DNA from: Bradyrhizobium valentinum
Lineage (GTDB): Bacteria; Pseudomonadota; Alphaproteobacteria; Rhizobiales; Xanthobacteraceae
NCBI RefSeq assembly: GCF_001440405.1
Contig: NZ_LLXX01000124.1
Location: forward strand, 1-64,000
Length of the DNA: 64,000 bases
Reading direction: 5' to 3'
Shown: piece by piece, positions 1-8,386 of the stretch
Numbering within the stretch: the stretch's first letter is position 1
Layout: every line of letters starts with the position of its first letter
Program-made: the position numbers and the translations under genes
Notes under the pieces: model-generated
The model's input: the letters and a program-made list of their open reading frames with translations, nothing else
The model's database searches: none
Told to the model about the DNA's origin: nothing

Positions 1-11
1 ACATGCCCTGA

Positions 12-210
12 TCAATCATCCCCCTTGACAACCATATCCCCATACAAGCCCGGATGCTGGGATTGAATCACCTGGCCGACACTTGCCGCACGCATGACGT
101 CACCAAGTGGGATCATCGGAATATAGGTGTCTCGCCTTATCCAACCGCTCTGGGTGGGATCGAACGAGAGCCAGAGATTGCGAACCAGGAGCTGGCCCTG
201 ATCGGGGGCG
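12..210 (-). pseudogene. Remnant of a CurA-type NADP-dependent oxidoreductase
   Basis: Read on the minus strand, this stretch gives about 65 residues including LLVRNLWLSFDP, IPLGDVMRA and SVGQVI. That is the conserved N-terminal part of the CurA/YfmJ zinc-independent medium-chain reductases. It runs into a stop at 12-14, just after the place where family members have a GD-V motif, so the nucleotide-binding and substrate domains are missing. No credible start codon precedes the homology, and the upstream end merges into the HTH gene on the opposite strand. I read it as a gene fragment left by a deletion. The family call is from memory of conserved motifs. Confidence 0.6.
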
Positions 211-222
211 CAGGCTGAGAAC

Positions 223-438
223 GTGAAGTTCCGTTCGGCATGGATGATGGCTTTGAAGGATCATATCGTTCGGACTGGGCTAAGCCAGTCCGAAGCCGCC
301 AAGCTGCTTGGTGTTACCAAGCCACGTATCTCTGATCTCATGCGCGGCAAGATCGAATTGTTTGGCCTCGATACCTTGGTCAATATGATCGGAGCCGCTG
401 GCCTGCATGTTGAAATGCGCATCTCAGACGCAGCCTGA
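223..438 (+). CDS. Short XRE-type helix-turn-helix protein, probably N-terminally truncated
   Basis: This 71-residue protein is almost entirely a Cro/XRE helix-turn-helix of the kind found in HigA-like antitoxins. The segment SQSEAAKLLGVTKPRISDLM supplies the two DNA helices, followed by KIELFGLDTLVNM. Family members usually carry about 20-25 more residues before the helix-turn-helix, but an in-frame stop lies just upstream of the GTG start, so this copy seems shortened. No toxin gene adjoins it; the neighbour is a reductase remnant. It may be a decaying orphan antitoxin or a solitary regulator. Residues 439-572 downstream hold nothing recognisable. Confidence 0.55.
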   Translation: MKFRSAWMMALKDHIVRTGLSQSEAAKLLGVTKPRISDLMRGKIELFGLDTLVNMIGAAGLHVEMRISDAA

Positions 439-572
439 TCCAAGGCCGGCTTGCCGACGGCGTCCCACCAACGCACCCGCGAGGGTGCGCTGCTAGATGC
501 GCAAGTTGCACAGCAACTCACCTATTCCGGTGTCGACCTCGATCTGCCATCCGCACTGTTTCCGTCGCGCCT

Positions 573-1577
573 TCACGCGACCTTCAAGACTTCCTTGCTG
601 TCGGCGTCCAGGAATCCCGTAAGCCGGCCCCTGATCAGCCGCTCGGCATCCGCCATAATACGGTCGATCAGTTCCTTCACCGTCGGGATGTCGCGAATGA
701 GCCCTGCGACCATGCCGCAGCTCCAGGCGCCAGCGTCCATGTCGCCGTCGATCATCACCTTGGGATAGACGCCCGCCACCTGATCGTGGATATCGTCAAT
801 CTTGAGGCCTTTGCCCTTCTCTCGCTCAATCTCGAGCAGGTGCTCGACGCCCTTGTTGTTCAGCACCCGCTCGGTATTCCGCAGCGCGCGCATGACCAGG
901 CGCGTGTCAAGCTCTGATGCCTTGACGAGCGCATTCTTGACGTTCTCGTGCACCGGCGCTTCCTTGGTGGCGATGAAGCGCGTGCCCATGTTCATGCCGG
1001 CGGCCCCCATCGCCAGCGCTGCAACTAGGCTGCGCGCGTCGGCCATGCCGCCGGAGGCGACGAACGGTATTTTTAGTTCCTCGGCCGCACGCGGCAACAA
1101 GATCATGTTGGGCATGTCGTCTTCACCGGGGTGGCCGCCGCATTCAAAACCGTCGACGCTCACGGCATCGCAACCGATCTGCTCAGCCTTCAGCGAATGC
1201 CGGACCGACGTGCATTTGTGGATCACCTTGATGCCGCCTGCCTTCAAGGCCGGCATGTATTGTTCGGGGCTGCGCCCGGCGGTTTCGACGACCTTGACGC
1301 CGCCTTCCCTGATGGCAGCGATGTATTCCGGATAGGGCGGCGCGGTAAAGGTCGGCAGAAAGGTCAGGTTCACACCGAACGGCTTGTCCGTCATATCGCG
1401 GCAGCGCGCGATCTCTTTGGCCAACAGTTCCGGCGTCCGTTGCGTCAGGCCGGTGATGATTCCGAGCCCGCCGGCATTCGACACCGCGGCGGCGAGTTCG
1501 GCGAACCCCACATAGTGCATGCCGCCCTGGATGATCGGATGTTCGATGCCGAACATCTCGGTAATTGCAGTCTTCAC
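573..1577 (-). CDS. Nitronate monooxygenase-family flavoprotein
   Basis: This is a 334-residue FMN-dependent TIM-barrel protein of the 2-nitropropane dioxygenase/nitronate monooxygenase family. Visible motifs are HPIIQGGM at the N-terminus, the glycine-rich NAGGLGIITG, FGVNLTFLP, GFECGGHPGEDD (where characterised enzymes have AGGHxG), and the phosphate-binding VASGGM-AALAMGAAGMNMGTRF. The GTG start has a strong GGAGG five bases upstream. It is the last gene of the minus-strand acyl-CoA operon, 50 bases after the thiolase. Members in such operons sometimes act on CoA thioesters rather than on nitronates, so the true substrate is unknown. Family assignment is firm, reaction is not. Confidence 0.85.
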   Translation of the reverse strand: MKTAITEMFGIEHPIIQGGMHYVGFAELAAAVSNAGGLGIITGLTQRTPELLAKEIARCRDMTDKPFGVNLTFLPTFTAPPYPEYIAAIREGGVKVVETAGRSPEQYMPALKAGGIKVIHKCTSVRHSLKAEQIGCDAVSVDGFECGGHPGEDDMPNMILLPRAAEELKIPFVASGGMADARSLVAALAMGAAGMNMGTRFIATKEAPVHENVKNALVKASELDTRLVMRALRNTERVLNNKGVEHLLEIEREKGKGLKIDDIHDQVAGVYPKVMIDGDMDAGAWSCGMVAGLIRDIPTVKELIDRIMADAERLIRGRLTGFLDADSKEVLKVA

Positions 1578-1627
1578 GTGTACCTCCGATAGGTTAGAGA
1601 TCTACGGCCTTGCTGGCCCGTCGTTCG

Positions 1628-2815
1628 TCAGTGGACAATTTCGAGGAGGCCCGCGGCACCCATGCCGCCGCCAATACACATGGTAACAACAGCATACTTG
1701 GCCTTGCGCCGGCGGCCCTCGATCAGGGCATGGCCGGTCAGCCGTGCTCCGGTCATGCCGTAGGGATGACCGACTGCGATCGATCCGCCATTGACGTTGA
1801 GCTTTTCCGGGTTAATCCCGAGCTTGTCGCGGCAATAGATCACCTGCACCGCAAAAGCCTCATTCAATTCCCACAGATCGATATCATCGATCTTAAGTCC
1901 GTGACGCTTGAGCAGCCGGGGCACGGCGTAGACCGGCCCCACTCCCATCTCGTCAGGCTCGCAGCCCGCTGCGACAAAGCCGCGGAAGATACCGAGTGGC
2001 TTTAATCCTTTCTGCGCAGCCAGCTTGTCGCTCATGATGACGGCGGCACTGGCGCCGTCCGAGAGCTGGCTCGCATTGCCGCCGGTAACAGTGAAGCCCG
2101 GCCCCTTTGCCGGCTTGACGCCCGCAAGACCCTCGGCCGTGGTATCGGGACGCGGCCCCTCGTCGGCCGATAGCGTCACTTGCTGATACGACATGGCGCC
2201 GGTCGCCTTGTCCGTGACCGCCATCGTGGTCTTGATCGGTGCGAGTTCGTCGTTGAAGCGGCCGCCCTGCTGCGCTGCCGCCGTCCGGCGCTGGCTCTCC
2301 AGGCTATATTCGTCCTGACGTTCGCGCGAGATGTCGTAGCGCTTCGCAACGATCTCGGCAGTATCCAGCATCGCGATGTAGGCGTCCCCTTTCATCGCGA
2401 GCAGTTCGGGATCGACGGCATGAAAGCTGTTGAACTGGTTGTTCTGGACCAGGCTGATGGATTCGCCGCCGCCGCCGATGGCAACCTCCACGCCATCGAA
2501 GATGACCGAACGTGCAGCCAGCGCAATCGCCTGAAGGCCGGACGCGCATTGGCGATCGATGGTCGTCCCAGCCACGCTTACCGGAAGTCCGGCACGCAGC
2601 AGCGCCTTGCGGGCAATGTTGGTACCTGTGGTGCCCTGTTGCATGGCGCAACCCATCACGACGTCCTCGACCTCGGAGCCCTCCACGTTGGCGCGTGACA
2701 ACGCAGCGGAAATGGCATGACCCAGCAACGTCGCGCCTTCGGTATTATTGAGGGCGCCCTTGTAGGCCTTGCCAATGGGGGTGCGAGCAGTCGAGACGAT
2801 TACGGCTTCGGTCAT
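1628..2815 (-). CDS. Thiolase (acetyl-CoA acetyltransferase family)
   Basis: This 395-residue thiolase has all catalytic residues: the nucleophilic Cys90 in DRQCASG, His350 in [16 protein letters not shown] and the second cysteine Cys380 in [10 protein letters not shown]. Length is normal for the family. It would cleave a beta-ketoacyl-CoA with CoA (or run in reverse) in the cytoplasm. The start ATG follows AGAGG. It sits downstream of two acyl-CoA dehydrogenases and an SDR, which fits a beta-oxidation-like pathway. No enoyl-CoA hydratase is visible in this operon, so that step must come from elsewhere. Confidence 0.93.
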   Translation of the reverse strand: MTEAVIVSTARTPIGKAYKGALNNTEGATLLGHAISAALSRANVEGSEVEDVVMGCAMQQGTTGTNIARKALLRAGLPVSVAGTTIDRQCASGLQAIALAARSVIFDGVEVAIGGGGESISLVQNNQFNSFHAVDPELLAMKGDAYIAMLDTAEIVAKRYDISRERQDEYSLESQRRTAAAQQGGRFNDELAPIKTTMAVTDKATGAMSYQQVTLSADEGPRPDTTAEGLAGVKPAKGPGFTVTGGNASQLSDGASAAVIMSDKLAAQKGLKPLGIFRGFVAAGCEPDEMGVGPVYAVPRLLKRHGLKIDDIDLWELNEAFAVQVIYCRDKLGINPEKLNVNGGSIAVGHPYGMTGARLTGHALIEGRRRKAKYAVVTMCIGGGMGAAGLLEIVH

Positions 2816-2867
2816 TATTTACCTCTGGTCGGGGGCAGGCAGTCGATTTGCCGCGTTGGAAGGACAT

Positions 2868-3998
2868 TCAGCTCTGCTGCGCGTACCGCATCAGGTGATA
2901 GGCAGGATCGCCGAACTGGACGTTGATGGAGCTTATTCGCTTGAAGTAGTGGCCGACGTTCAACTCGTCGCTCATGCCCATGCCGCCGTGTAGCTGCACG
3001 GCCTGCTCCGCGACAAAGCGTGCGGCGTATCCGACCTTCGACTTCGCGCCGGACGCCAGTTTCGATCCATTTGGCTCTTGGGCCGCGAGGCTGAGGTTCA
3101 GATGCTGGGTGAGCGAAATCGCCTCTTCGAGCGCGATGAACATGTCGACCATGCGGTGCTGCAACACCTGAAAGGTCCCGAGAGCGACACCGAACTGCTT
3201 GCGCGTTTTACTATACTCCAGCGTCGCGGAATTCAGCACAGACATGGCCCCGACCGCTTCGGCGCAAAGGGCTGCGATGGCACGATCGCGCGTCGCCTCC
3301 AGCGCAACCACACCCGCGCCGTCGCTGCCCAGCATCTGGTCGGCAGACACCTCGACGTTCATCAGCGTGAGTTCGGCGGCGCGCCGGCCGTCGATGGTCT
3401 TGAAGCTCTGCAGGTGAAGATTGGCTGCATGGCGATCCACGACAAACAGACTCACGCCGTCGCGATCGCGTGGTCCACCCGACGTGCGAGCCGAGACGAT
3501 CAGCTTATCAGCCCACGGCGCACCGACCACCGCAGCCTTGGTTCCGCTCAGAACAAATTTGTCCCCTTGGCGGCGCGCGGTGGTGGTGACGTTGTTGAAA
3601 TCATAACGTGACCGTCCTTCCGCCCAGGCCAGCGCCCATGTCGCCTCGCCCTCCATGATCTTCGGAAGGAACGCCTGGCGCTGCTCGGCCGAGCCGACGT
3701 CCTCGATCAGGCCACCGGCGAGGACAACCGTCTCGAAATACGGCTCGACAACGAGATTGCGGCCGAACTCCTGCATCACGATCATCGTCGCGAGCGAGCC
3801 GCCGCCAAGGCCGCCCGAGCTTTCCTGGAATGGCGCGGCGCAGAGCCCAAGTTCGGCGAAGGATTTCCAGTGCCTGCGGCTCCAGCCTTCATCGGTCGCC
3901 ACGATCTTGCGACGCTCGTCAAAATCGTACTGCTCGCGCAGGAAGCGTTGAATGCTGGACCGAAGCAATTCCTGTTCTTCCGTCAACTGAATATCCAT
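2868..3998 (-). CDS. Acyl-CoA dehydrogenase family protein (first of a pair)
   Basis: This 376-residue flavoprotein has the acyl-CoA dehydrogenase fold. The N-terminal helical domain starts with QLTEEQELLR, a middle beta domain contains WALAWAEGRSRYDFNN, and a C-terminal helical domain carries TRKQFG and the FAD-binding QLHGGMGM-DE motif. It lies 21 bases downstream of a second, different acyl-CoA dehydrogenase. Paired genes of this kind often form heteromeric dehydrogenases (as in steroid side-chain degradation), where one subunit may lack a full active site. Here that is inference. The substrate is unknown. Confidence 0.9.
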   Translation of the reverse strand: MDIQLTEEQELLRSSIQRFLREQYDFDERRKIVATDEGWSRRHWKSFAELGLCAAPFQESSGGLGGGSLATMIVMQEFGRNLVVEPYFETVVLAGGLIEDVGSAEQRQAFLPKIMEGEATWALAWAEGRSRYDFNNVTTTARRQGDKFVLSGTKAAVVGAPWADKLIVSARTSGGPRDRDGVSLFVVDRHAANLHLQSFKTIDGRRAAELTLMNVEVSADQMLGSDGAGVVALEATRDRAIAALCAEAVGAMSVLNSATLEYSKTRKQFGVALGTFQVLQHRMVDMFIALEEAISLTQHLNLSLAAQEPNGSKLASGAKSKVGYAARFVAEQAVQLHGGMGMSDELNVGHYFKRISSINVQFGDPAYHLMRYAQQS

Positions 3999-4019
3999 TG
4001 GATGCCTCGTGCGATGTGG

Positions 4020-5201
4020 TCAGAGACCCAAAACCGCTTTCGCGATGATGTTGCGCTGGACCTCGTTCGATCCCCCGTAAATGCTGAGTTTTCGGGAGTT
4101 CAGGTACTTCTCGGTCGCGGTGTGTCCGTAGTCCGGCCCCGGCATGAAGCGATTGGCGGTTACCGGGTGCTCGCGTATGGCCAGACCGTAGTTGCCGATC
4201 GCCTGATGTGTCAGGTCGGTGATGCGCTGGAATATCTCGGTGCCCCTGATCTTGAACAGCGATGCGGCCGGTCCCGGGTCGATGCCGCGCGACATCTGCG
4301 CGACGATGCGCAGTTCCGTCGCCTCCAGCGCGAGCACATCGAGCTCGACGCGCGCGATCTCCCTGATGAACTCCCCGAACGCTGGATCGTCCTCGTCGAC
4401 TTCGGTTGTCACGATCTGCTTGAGACGCGCGAGATAACGTGTCGACCGCCCGATCCCGGCCATGCTGGTACGCTCGTTGCCCAGCAGGAATTTTGCGTAA
4501 GTCCAGCCCTTGTTTTCCTCGCCGATCAAATTTTCGGCCGGGACGCGCACGTCCTCGAGGAAGACGTCGTTCACCTCGTGCGATCCGTCGATCGTAATGA
4601 TCGGCCGTACGGTGACGCCGGGCGACTTCATGTCGATCAACAGGAAGGAAATGCCGGCCTGAGGCTTCGCGCTGGGATCGGTTCGCACCAGGCAGAAGAT
4701 CCAGTCGGCATGCTGAGCCAGCGTCGTCCAGGTCTTGTGGCCGTTGACGATGTAGTGATCGCCGTCACGCACCGCCTTGGTGCGGACCGAGGCGAGGTCG
4801 GAGCCAGAGCCCAGCTCCGAATAGCCCTGGCACCACCAGTCGTCACCGGACAGGATTCGCGGCAGAAACTTCTTCTTCTGCGCATCGTTGCCGAAGGTAT
4901 AGATGACCGGGCCGACCATGGTGACGCTGAACGCCAGCGGCGGCAGCGTTCCGGCGCGCGAGGTCTCCTGCTCAAAGATGAAGCGCTGCGTGACAGACCA
5001 GCCGGGGCCGCCATATTCCTTGGGCCAGAGCGGCGCGATCCAACCTCTCGTGTAGAGGATCCGGTGCCATAGCAGCGACTGCTCCTTGGTCAAATCGGTC
5101 TCAGGGTTTGGAACGCACATTTCCTGCGGATAATTCTCCGCAATAAAGGCGCGCACCTCGTTGCGAAACGCAGCGTCTTCGCGGGAAAGATTGAGCTCCA
5201 T
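4020..5201 (-). CDS. Acyl-CoA dehydrogenase family protein (second of a pair)
   Basis: This 393-residue acyl-CoA dehydrogenase contains the FAD/substrate signature CQGYSELGSGSDLASVRTKA, the middle-domain KTWTTLAQHADWIF, and the C-terminal GGSNEVQRNIIAKAVLGL, which is the usual ending of this family. Its sequence differs clearly from the dehydrogenase next to it, so they are not a recent duplication. The W-YSE-GSGSD-A style motif is typical of the FadE-type enzymes acting on bulky or branched acyl-CoAs. It is translated 15 bases after the SDR stop and belongs to the same minus-strand operon. Confidence 0.92.
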   Translation of the reverse strand: MELNLSREDAAFRNEVRAFIAENYPQEMCVPNPETDLTKEQSLLWHRILYTRGWIAPLWPKEYGGPGWSVTQRFIFEQETSRAGTLPPLAFSVTMVGPVIYTFGNDAQKKKFLPRILSGDDWWCQGYSELGSGSDLASVRTKAVRDGDHYIVNGHKTWTTLAQHADWIFCLVRTDPSAKPQAGISFLLIDMKSPGVTVRPIITIDGSHEVNDVFLEDVRVPAENLIGEENKGWTYAKFLLGNERTSMAGIGRSTRYLARLKQIVTTEVDEDDPAFGEFIREIARVELDVLALEATELRIVAQMSRGIDPGPAASLFKIRGTEIFQRITDLTHQAIGNYGLAIREHPVTANRFMPGPDYGHTATEKYLNSRKLSIYGGSNEVQRNIIAKAVLGL

Positions 5202-5216
5202 CGTGCGAGGCTCCCG

Positions 5217-5972
5217 CTACCACTTCTCGCCGAAGGGACGGATCTCGAGCTCAAAGGTCCAGGCGCTTCTGGGCTGCTGATAAAGCAGCCAATAGGACTC
5301 CGCGACCGAGGACGGCGGCATCAAAGCGTCCGGATCATCCAGCGCACCCGGACCGAGCGCCTCGATCCGCCGCTGGCGCACCCATTCGGTGTCGACGCCG
5401 GAATCGATGATGAGATGCGCCACGTGGATATTCTTGGGCCCCAACTCACGTGCCGTCGCCTGTGCTACGGCCCGCAGACCGAACTTGGCGCTGGCGAACG
5501 CCGCATAACCCGCCCCACCGCGGAGACTCGCGGTCGCGCCGGTGAAGAAGATGTTGCCCTTGCCCCGGGGCAGCATCAGCCGCGCGGCTTCGCGCCCGGC
5601 GAGGAAGCCGGAATAGCAGGCCATCTCCCAGACCTTTCGGAACACGCGCTCGGTGGTTTCCAGGATCGGAAAATTGACGTTGGCCCCAATGTTGAAGATG
5701 CACACCTCAAGCGGCGCATGCTTATCGGCATCGCCGAGGAACGAGATGATCTCCTCCTCCTTGCGTGCGTCGAGCGAGCGCGCGTGAATTTCGCCGCCGG
5801 CCTTCTCGATCTCCTTGACGAGCGGTTCGAGCTTGGCGCCGTTGCGGCGCCCGGCAAACACCGTGAAGCCCTCTGAGGCGAACTTCTTTGCGATCTCGCC
5901 GCCGATAAAGTCACCGGCGCCGATCACAGCCACGGTTGCGTTTCTCTTTTGCAAAGGCCTTCTCCCGGTCAA
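5217..5972 (-). CDS. Atypical SDR-family protein lacking catalytic Ser and Tyr
   Basis: This 251-residue Rossmann protein has a short-chain dehydrogenase layout with a variant cofactor loop (VIGAGDFIGG). At the expected catalytic sites, Tyr is Phe159 (GYAAFASAKFG) and Ser is Ala146 (FFTGATAS); only Lys163 remains. The divergent gene at 6931 carries the same substitutions and the same C-terminal ending (EKW), so the two are paralogues in inverted orientation. The annotated start is TTG; a second TTG at 5954 has a better-placed GGGAGAAGG and may be the true one. It overlaps the ligase remnant upstream by four bases. It may bind but not reduce a substrate, or use different chemistry. Confidence 0.85.
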   Translation of the reverse strand: MTGRRPLQKRNATVAVIGAGDFIGGEIAKKFASEGFTVFAGRRNGAKLEPLVKEIEKAGGEIHARSLDARKEEEIISFLGDADKHAPLEVCIFNIGANVNFPILETTERVFRKVWEMACYSGFLAGREAARLMLPRGKGNIFFTGATASLRGGAGYAAFASAKFGLRAVAQATARELGPKNIHVAHLIIDSGVDTEWVRQRRIEALGPGALDDPDALMPPSSVAESYWLLYQQPRSAWTFELEIRPFGEKW

Positions 5973-6715
5973 GTTAACTGAGTTCGTCGTTGGAATTTCA
6001 CCGCGTGCCTGGCAGCATCTCGGTCGCGATGCAAACAGGCCGCGAGCTCATGCTCGCGGCTCTTGCCAATTAAGCTTCCCGGCAAGACGTCGACCACGAC
6101 GATTTTCGGCGGCGGAATATAGGCGGTGAGCCAAGGCTTGATGGAATCCATCAGATCCGTCGCCTTGACGCGCGCTCCTGGTGAAGGTTGCACGAACGCG
6201 ACAAGCTCCCCATCACCATTAAGGCCTCGTCCAATGACGGTGGATTGCACATCCTCGTGTGAATTGAGAACTGCCTCGACCTTGGCTGAGACGGCGCCAA
6301 TCATTTCTTTGGTACGACCGAGAATGTACAGGCAATCGCCGTCAAAGCGGGCAATATTGCCGGTATTGAACCAGCCTTCGCTGTCGATCACTTTGCCTGT
6401 CAGCTCGGGAGCGAGATAATAGCCGCGCATCACGTTGCGTCCGCGCACGTGGAGTTCTCCGACTTGTTCCTTTGATAGTGGTATGCCGTCGAGTGTTCTG
6501 ATGCGCCCTTCTACTCCCAGCGGCAACGCGCCAACAACGCCCTGCCCCAGATCGCGGTGGCCCCAGGACGCCCCGTTCTCGACCAGCGCGATCCGGTCGG
6601 GGGCTTCGGCAACCTGTCTTGCCGTTACTTCATGGATCCGGCTCGGCAAGCTGGCAGCAATCTCGTCGAGATTGATCGCCTCCGAAAGCTCCGCCACGAC
6701 TGACCTCCCGACCAA
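5969..6715 (-). pseudogene. Acyl-CoA synthetase with large internal deletion
   Basis: The reading frame is open for 248 codons, but the protein joins two distant parts of an ANL-family acyl-CoA ligase. Residues 1 to about 60 are the N-terminal start (PDRIALVENGASW). They run directly into the late core and C-terminal domain (VGELHVRG, GYYLAPELT, GWFNTGNIARFDG, GRTKEMI). About 300 residues, including the ATP-binding P-loop and the acyl pocket, are missing. The C-terminal GKSREHEL region with the adenylation lysine is kept. An in-frame deletion explains this. It is the first gene of the minus-strand operon and still lies behind an intact operator. It cannot adenylate a substrate; the isolated C-terminal domain might persist by chance. 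Confidence 0.8.
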
Positions 6716-6758
6716 AGCATGCCAACTTTCGCACGCGGCACATTCGCCACCACCTAAC

Positions 6759-6773
6759 GTTCTTTTTTAGAAC
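6759..6773. promoter_or_regulatory. Palindromic operator, copy 1 of 3
   Basis: The 15-base palindrome gttcttttttagaac lies between the divergent ligase-remnant operon (minus) and the SDR/GST genes (plus). The identical 15 bases occur at 14331, and a close variant at 10375. All three are followed by a conserved (c/t)gtcaa: tcgtcaa here, ccgtcaa and tgtcaa in the others. Position in front of gene starts and conservation in otherwise unrelated spacers point to a shared repressor or activator site. The HxlR protein encoded at 10538 is the obvious candidate. Confidence 0.7.
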
Positions 6774-6930
6774 TCGTCAATCGCTATTTCACCACCCTGC
6801 CTTCATAAACCTCGAAAGGGGCAACTTGGCTGCCCTATTCAACGGCGCATTGTTGAAGACGTTCGTTTACAAGGCATCGTATCGCCGCTAGGATTACAGT
6901 ATCAAATCGGAACTGAATGGGAGAAACGGA

Positions 6931-7674
6931 ATGGCGGGGGGCCGCGGCGTGGCGATACTTGTGGGCGCAGGCGACGCCATCGGAGCGGCCGTCGCACGGC
7001 GCTTTGCGAAGGGCGGCTATACGGTTTGCATCTGCAGGCGTGATGCGTCCAAGTCGCAGGGGCTTGTGGGCGAGTTGAGAGCTGCGGGACATAACATTCA
7101 CGCGTTCAGTGTCGATGCCCGCCAGGAAGCAGAGGTCCAAGGCATATTCGCGCGAATCGAGAAAGAGTTCGGCCCCATCGAGGTCTGCCTCTTCAACGCG
7201 GGATCGAACGTCAACAAGCCATTGCTGGAGACAACCGAGAAGCTGTTCTTCAAGGCTTGGGAATTGGCCTGCTATGGCGGCTTCCTGGTCGGACGTGAGG
7301 CTGCGCGCGTCATGCTTCCGCGCAAACACGGCACCATCTTCTTTACAGGTGCCACGGCCAGTGTGCGTGGCGGCCAGGGATTTGCGGCATTTTCATCAGC
7401 GAAGTTCGGACTTCGAGCAGTAGCCCAGGCGATGGCGCGCGAGCTCGGGCCGAAGAACATTCACGTCGTGCACCTCCTGATCGACGCCGGCGTCGACAGC
7501 GAGGCAATTCACCAGCGCATGAAAGCGGCGAAGGGGATCGAGGCAAGCGAAATTCCCCCAGACAGCCTGACCAAGACGTCTTCCATTGCCGAAGCCTATT
7601 GGTTCACCCACCAGCAAAGCAGGGATGGCTGGACCCACGAGCTCGATCTCCGCCCCTCTGTGGAGAAGTGGTGA
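6931..7674 (+). CDS. Atypical SDR-family protein, paralogue of the gene at 5217
   Basis: This 247-residue Rossmann-fold protein closely follows the minus-strand paralogue: LVGAGDAIGAAVA for the cofactor loop, CLFNAGSNVNK, FFTGATAS, GPKNIHVVHLLIDAGVDSE and the final EKW. As in the paralogue, the catalytic tyrosine is phenylalanine (Phe154 in AAFSSAKFG) and the serine is alanine (Ala141), while Lys158 is kept. Two bases separate its stop from the GST start, so the two are co-translated. The pair of divergent copies around one operator suggests an old inverted duplication or a heteromeric partner. Function unknown beyond nucleotide-cofactor binding. Confidence 0.85.
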   Translation: MAGGRGVAILVGAGDAIGAAVARRFAKGGYTVCICRRDASKSQGLVGELRAAGHNIHAFSVDARQEAEVQGIFARIEKEFGPIEVCLFNAGSNVNKPLLETTEKLFFKAWELACYGGFLVGREAARVMLPRKHGTIFFTGATASVRGGQGFAAFSSAKFGLRAVAQAMARELGPKNIHVVHLLIDAGVDSEAIHQRMKAAKGIEASEIPPDSLTKTSSIAEAYWFTHQQSRDGWTHELDLRPSVEKW

Positions 7675-7675
7675 C

Positions 7676-8353
7676 ATGAACGCGACGCCAAACCTGACCC
7701 TGTGGGGCGTTGGGACAAGCCGCACCATTCGTCCGCATTGGGCAATGCACGAACTGGGCTTAGCCTACGAGACAAAGCCCATCGGACCGCGAACGGGCGA
7801 GACCAAGACCGCTGAATACACCAAGCTCAATCCGCGCCAGAAGATTCCCCTGTTGCAGGACGGCGACTTCTGCATCGGCGAGAGCGCCGCGATTGTTGCC
7901 TATCTGTCGCGAATGTATTCCACGACGGAACGCTCGCTGATTCCGGAAACCACCCGCGACTATGCCGCGTGGCTGGAGTGGTGCTTCTTTATTGTCGCGG
8001 AGCTGGATTCAACCAGCCTTTACGTGATGCGCCGCCATCGGGCCGACGCGCTCGGTCCGATCTACGGTATTGCGCCCGAGGTCGTTGCCCAGGCCGGCGA
8101 GTACTTTCGCCAACAGTTGCGCCATGTCGAAGTCGCGCTTGCAGACGGACGGCAATTCTTGATGGGCGCCCGCTTTACCAGCGCAGACATTCTGCTCACG
8201 ACCTGCCTCGATTGGGCCATCGCTTACGGCGTCGGCATTTGTGAGAACGCACACCCCTATCTCGAACGCATCCGGAAACGGGAGGCCTTTCAGCGAGCCG
8301 TCGCGGCAAATGCTCCGTTGGCACCGATCACGCCGGCGCCGGCGAAAGCTTAG
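7676..8353 (+). CDS. Glutathione S-transferase family protein
   Basis: This 225-residue protein has the two-domain GST layout. A thioredoxin-like N-terminus (LTLWGVGTSRTIRPHWAMHELGL, then NPRQKIPLL and the glutathione-contacting GESAAIVAYLSR) is followed by an all-helical C-terminal domain with FTSADILLTTCLDWA, the usual N-capping box. The ATG lies two bases after the upstream SDR stop. GSTs in aromatic catabolic clusters often serve in ether cleavage, isomerisation or removal of reactive intermediates; which applies here cannot be read from sequence. Confidence 0.9.
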   Translation: MNATPNLTLWGVGTSRTIRPHWAMHELGLAYETKPIGPRTGETKTAEYTKLNPRQKIPLLQDGDFCIGESAAIVAYLSRMYSTTERSLIPETTRDYAAWLEWCFFIVAELDSTSLYVMRRHRADALGPIYGIAPEVVAQAGEYFRQQLRHVEVALADGRQFLMGARFTSADILLTTCLDWAIAYGVGICENAHPYLERIRKREAFQRAVAANAPLAPITPAPAKA

Positions 8354-8386
8354 AACCAACCACCACTCGCGCAGGACGGCTTGGCG

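Noticed and set aside
3870..5072. Plus-strand open frame of 400 codons opposite the acyl-CoA dehydrogenases
   Set aside because: Shadow; no motif and no ribosome-binding site.
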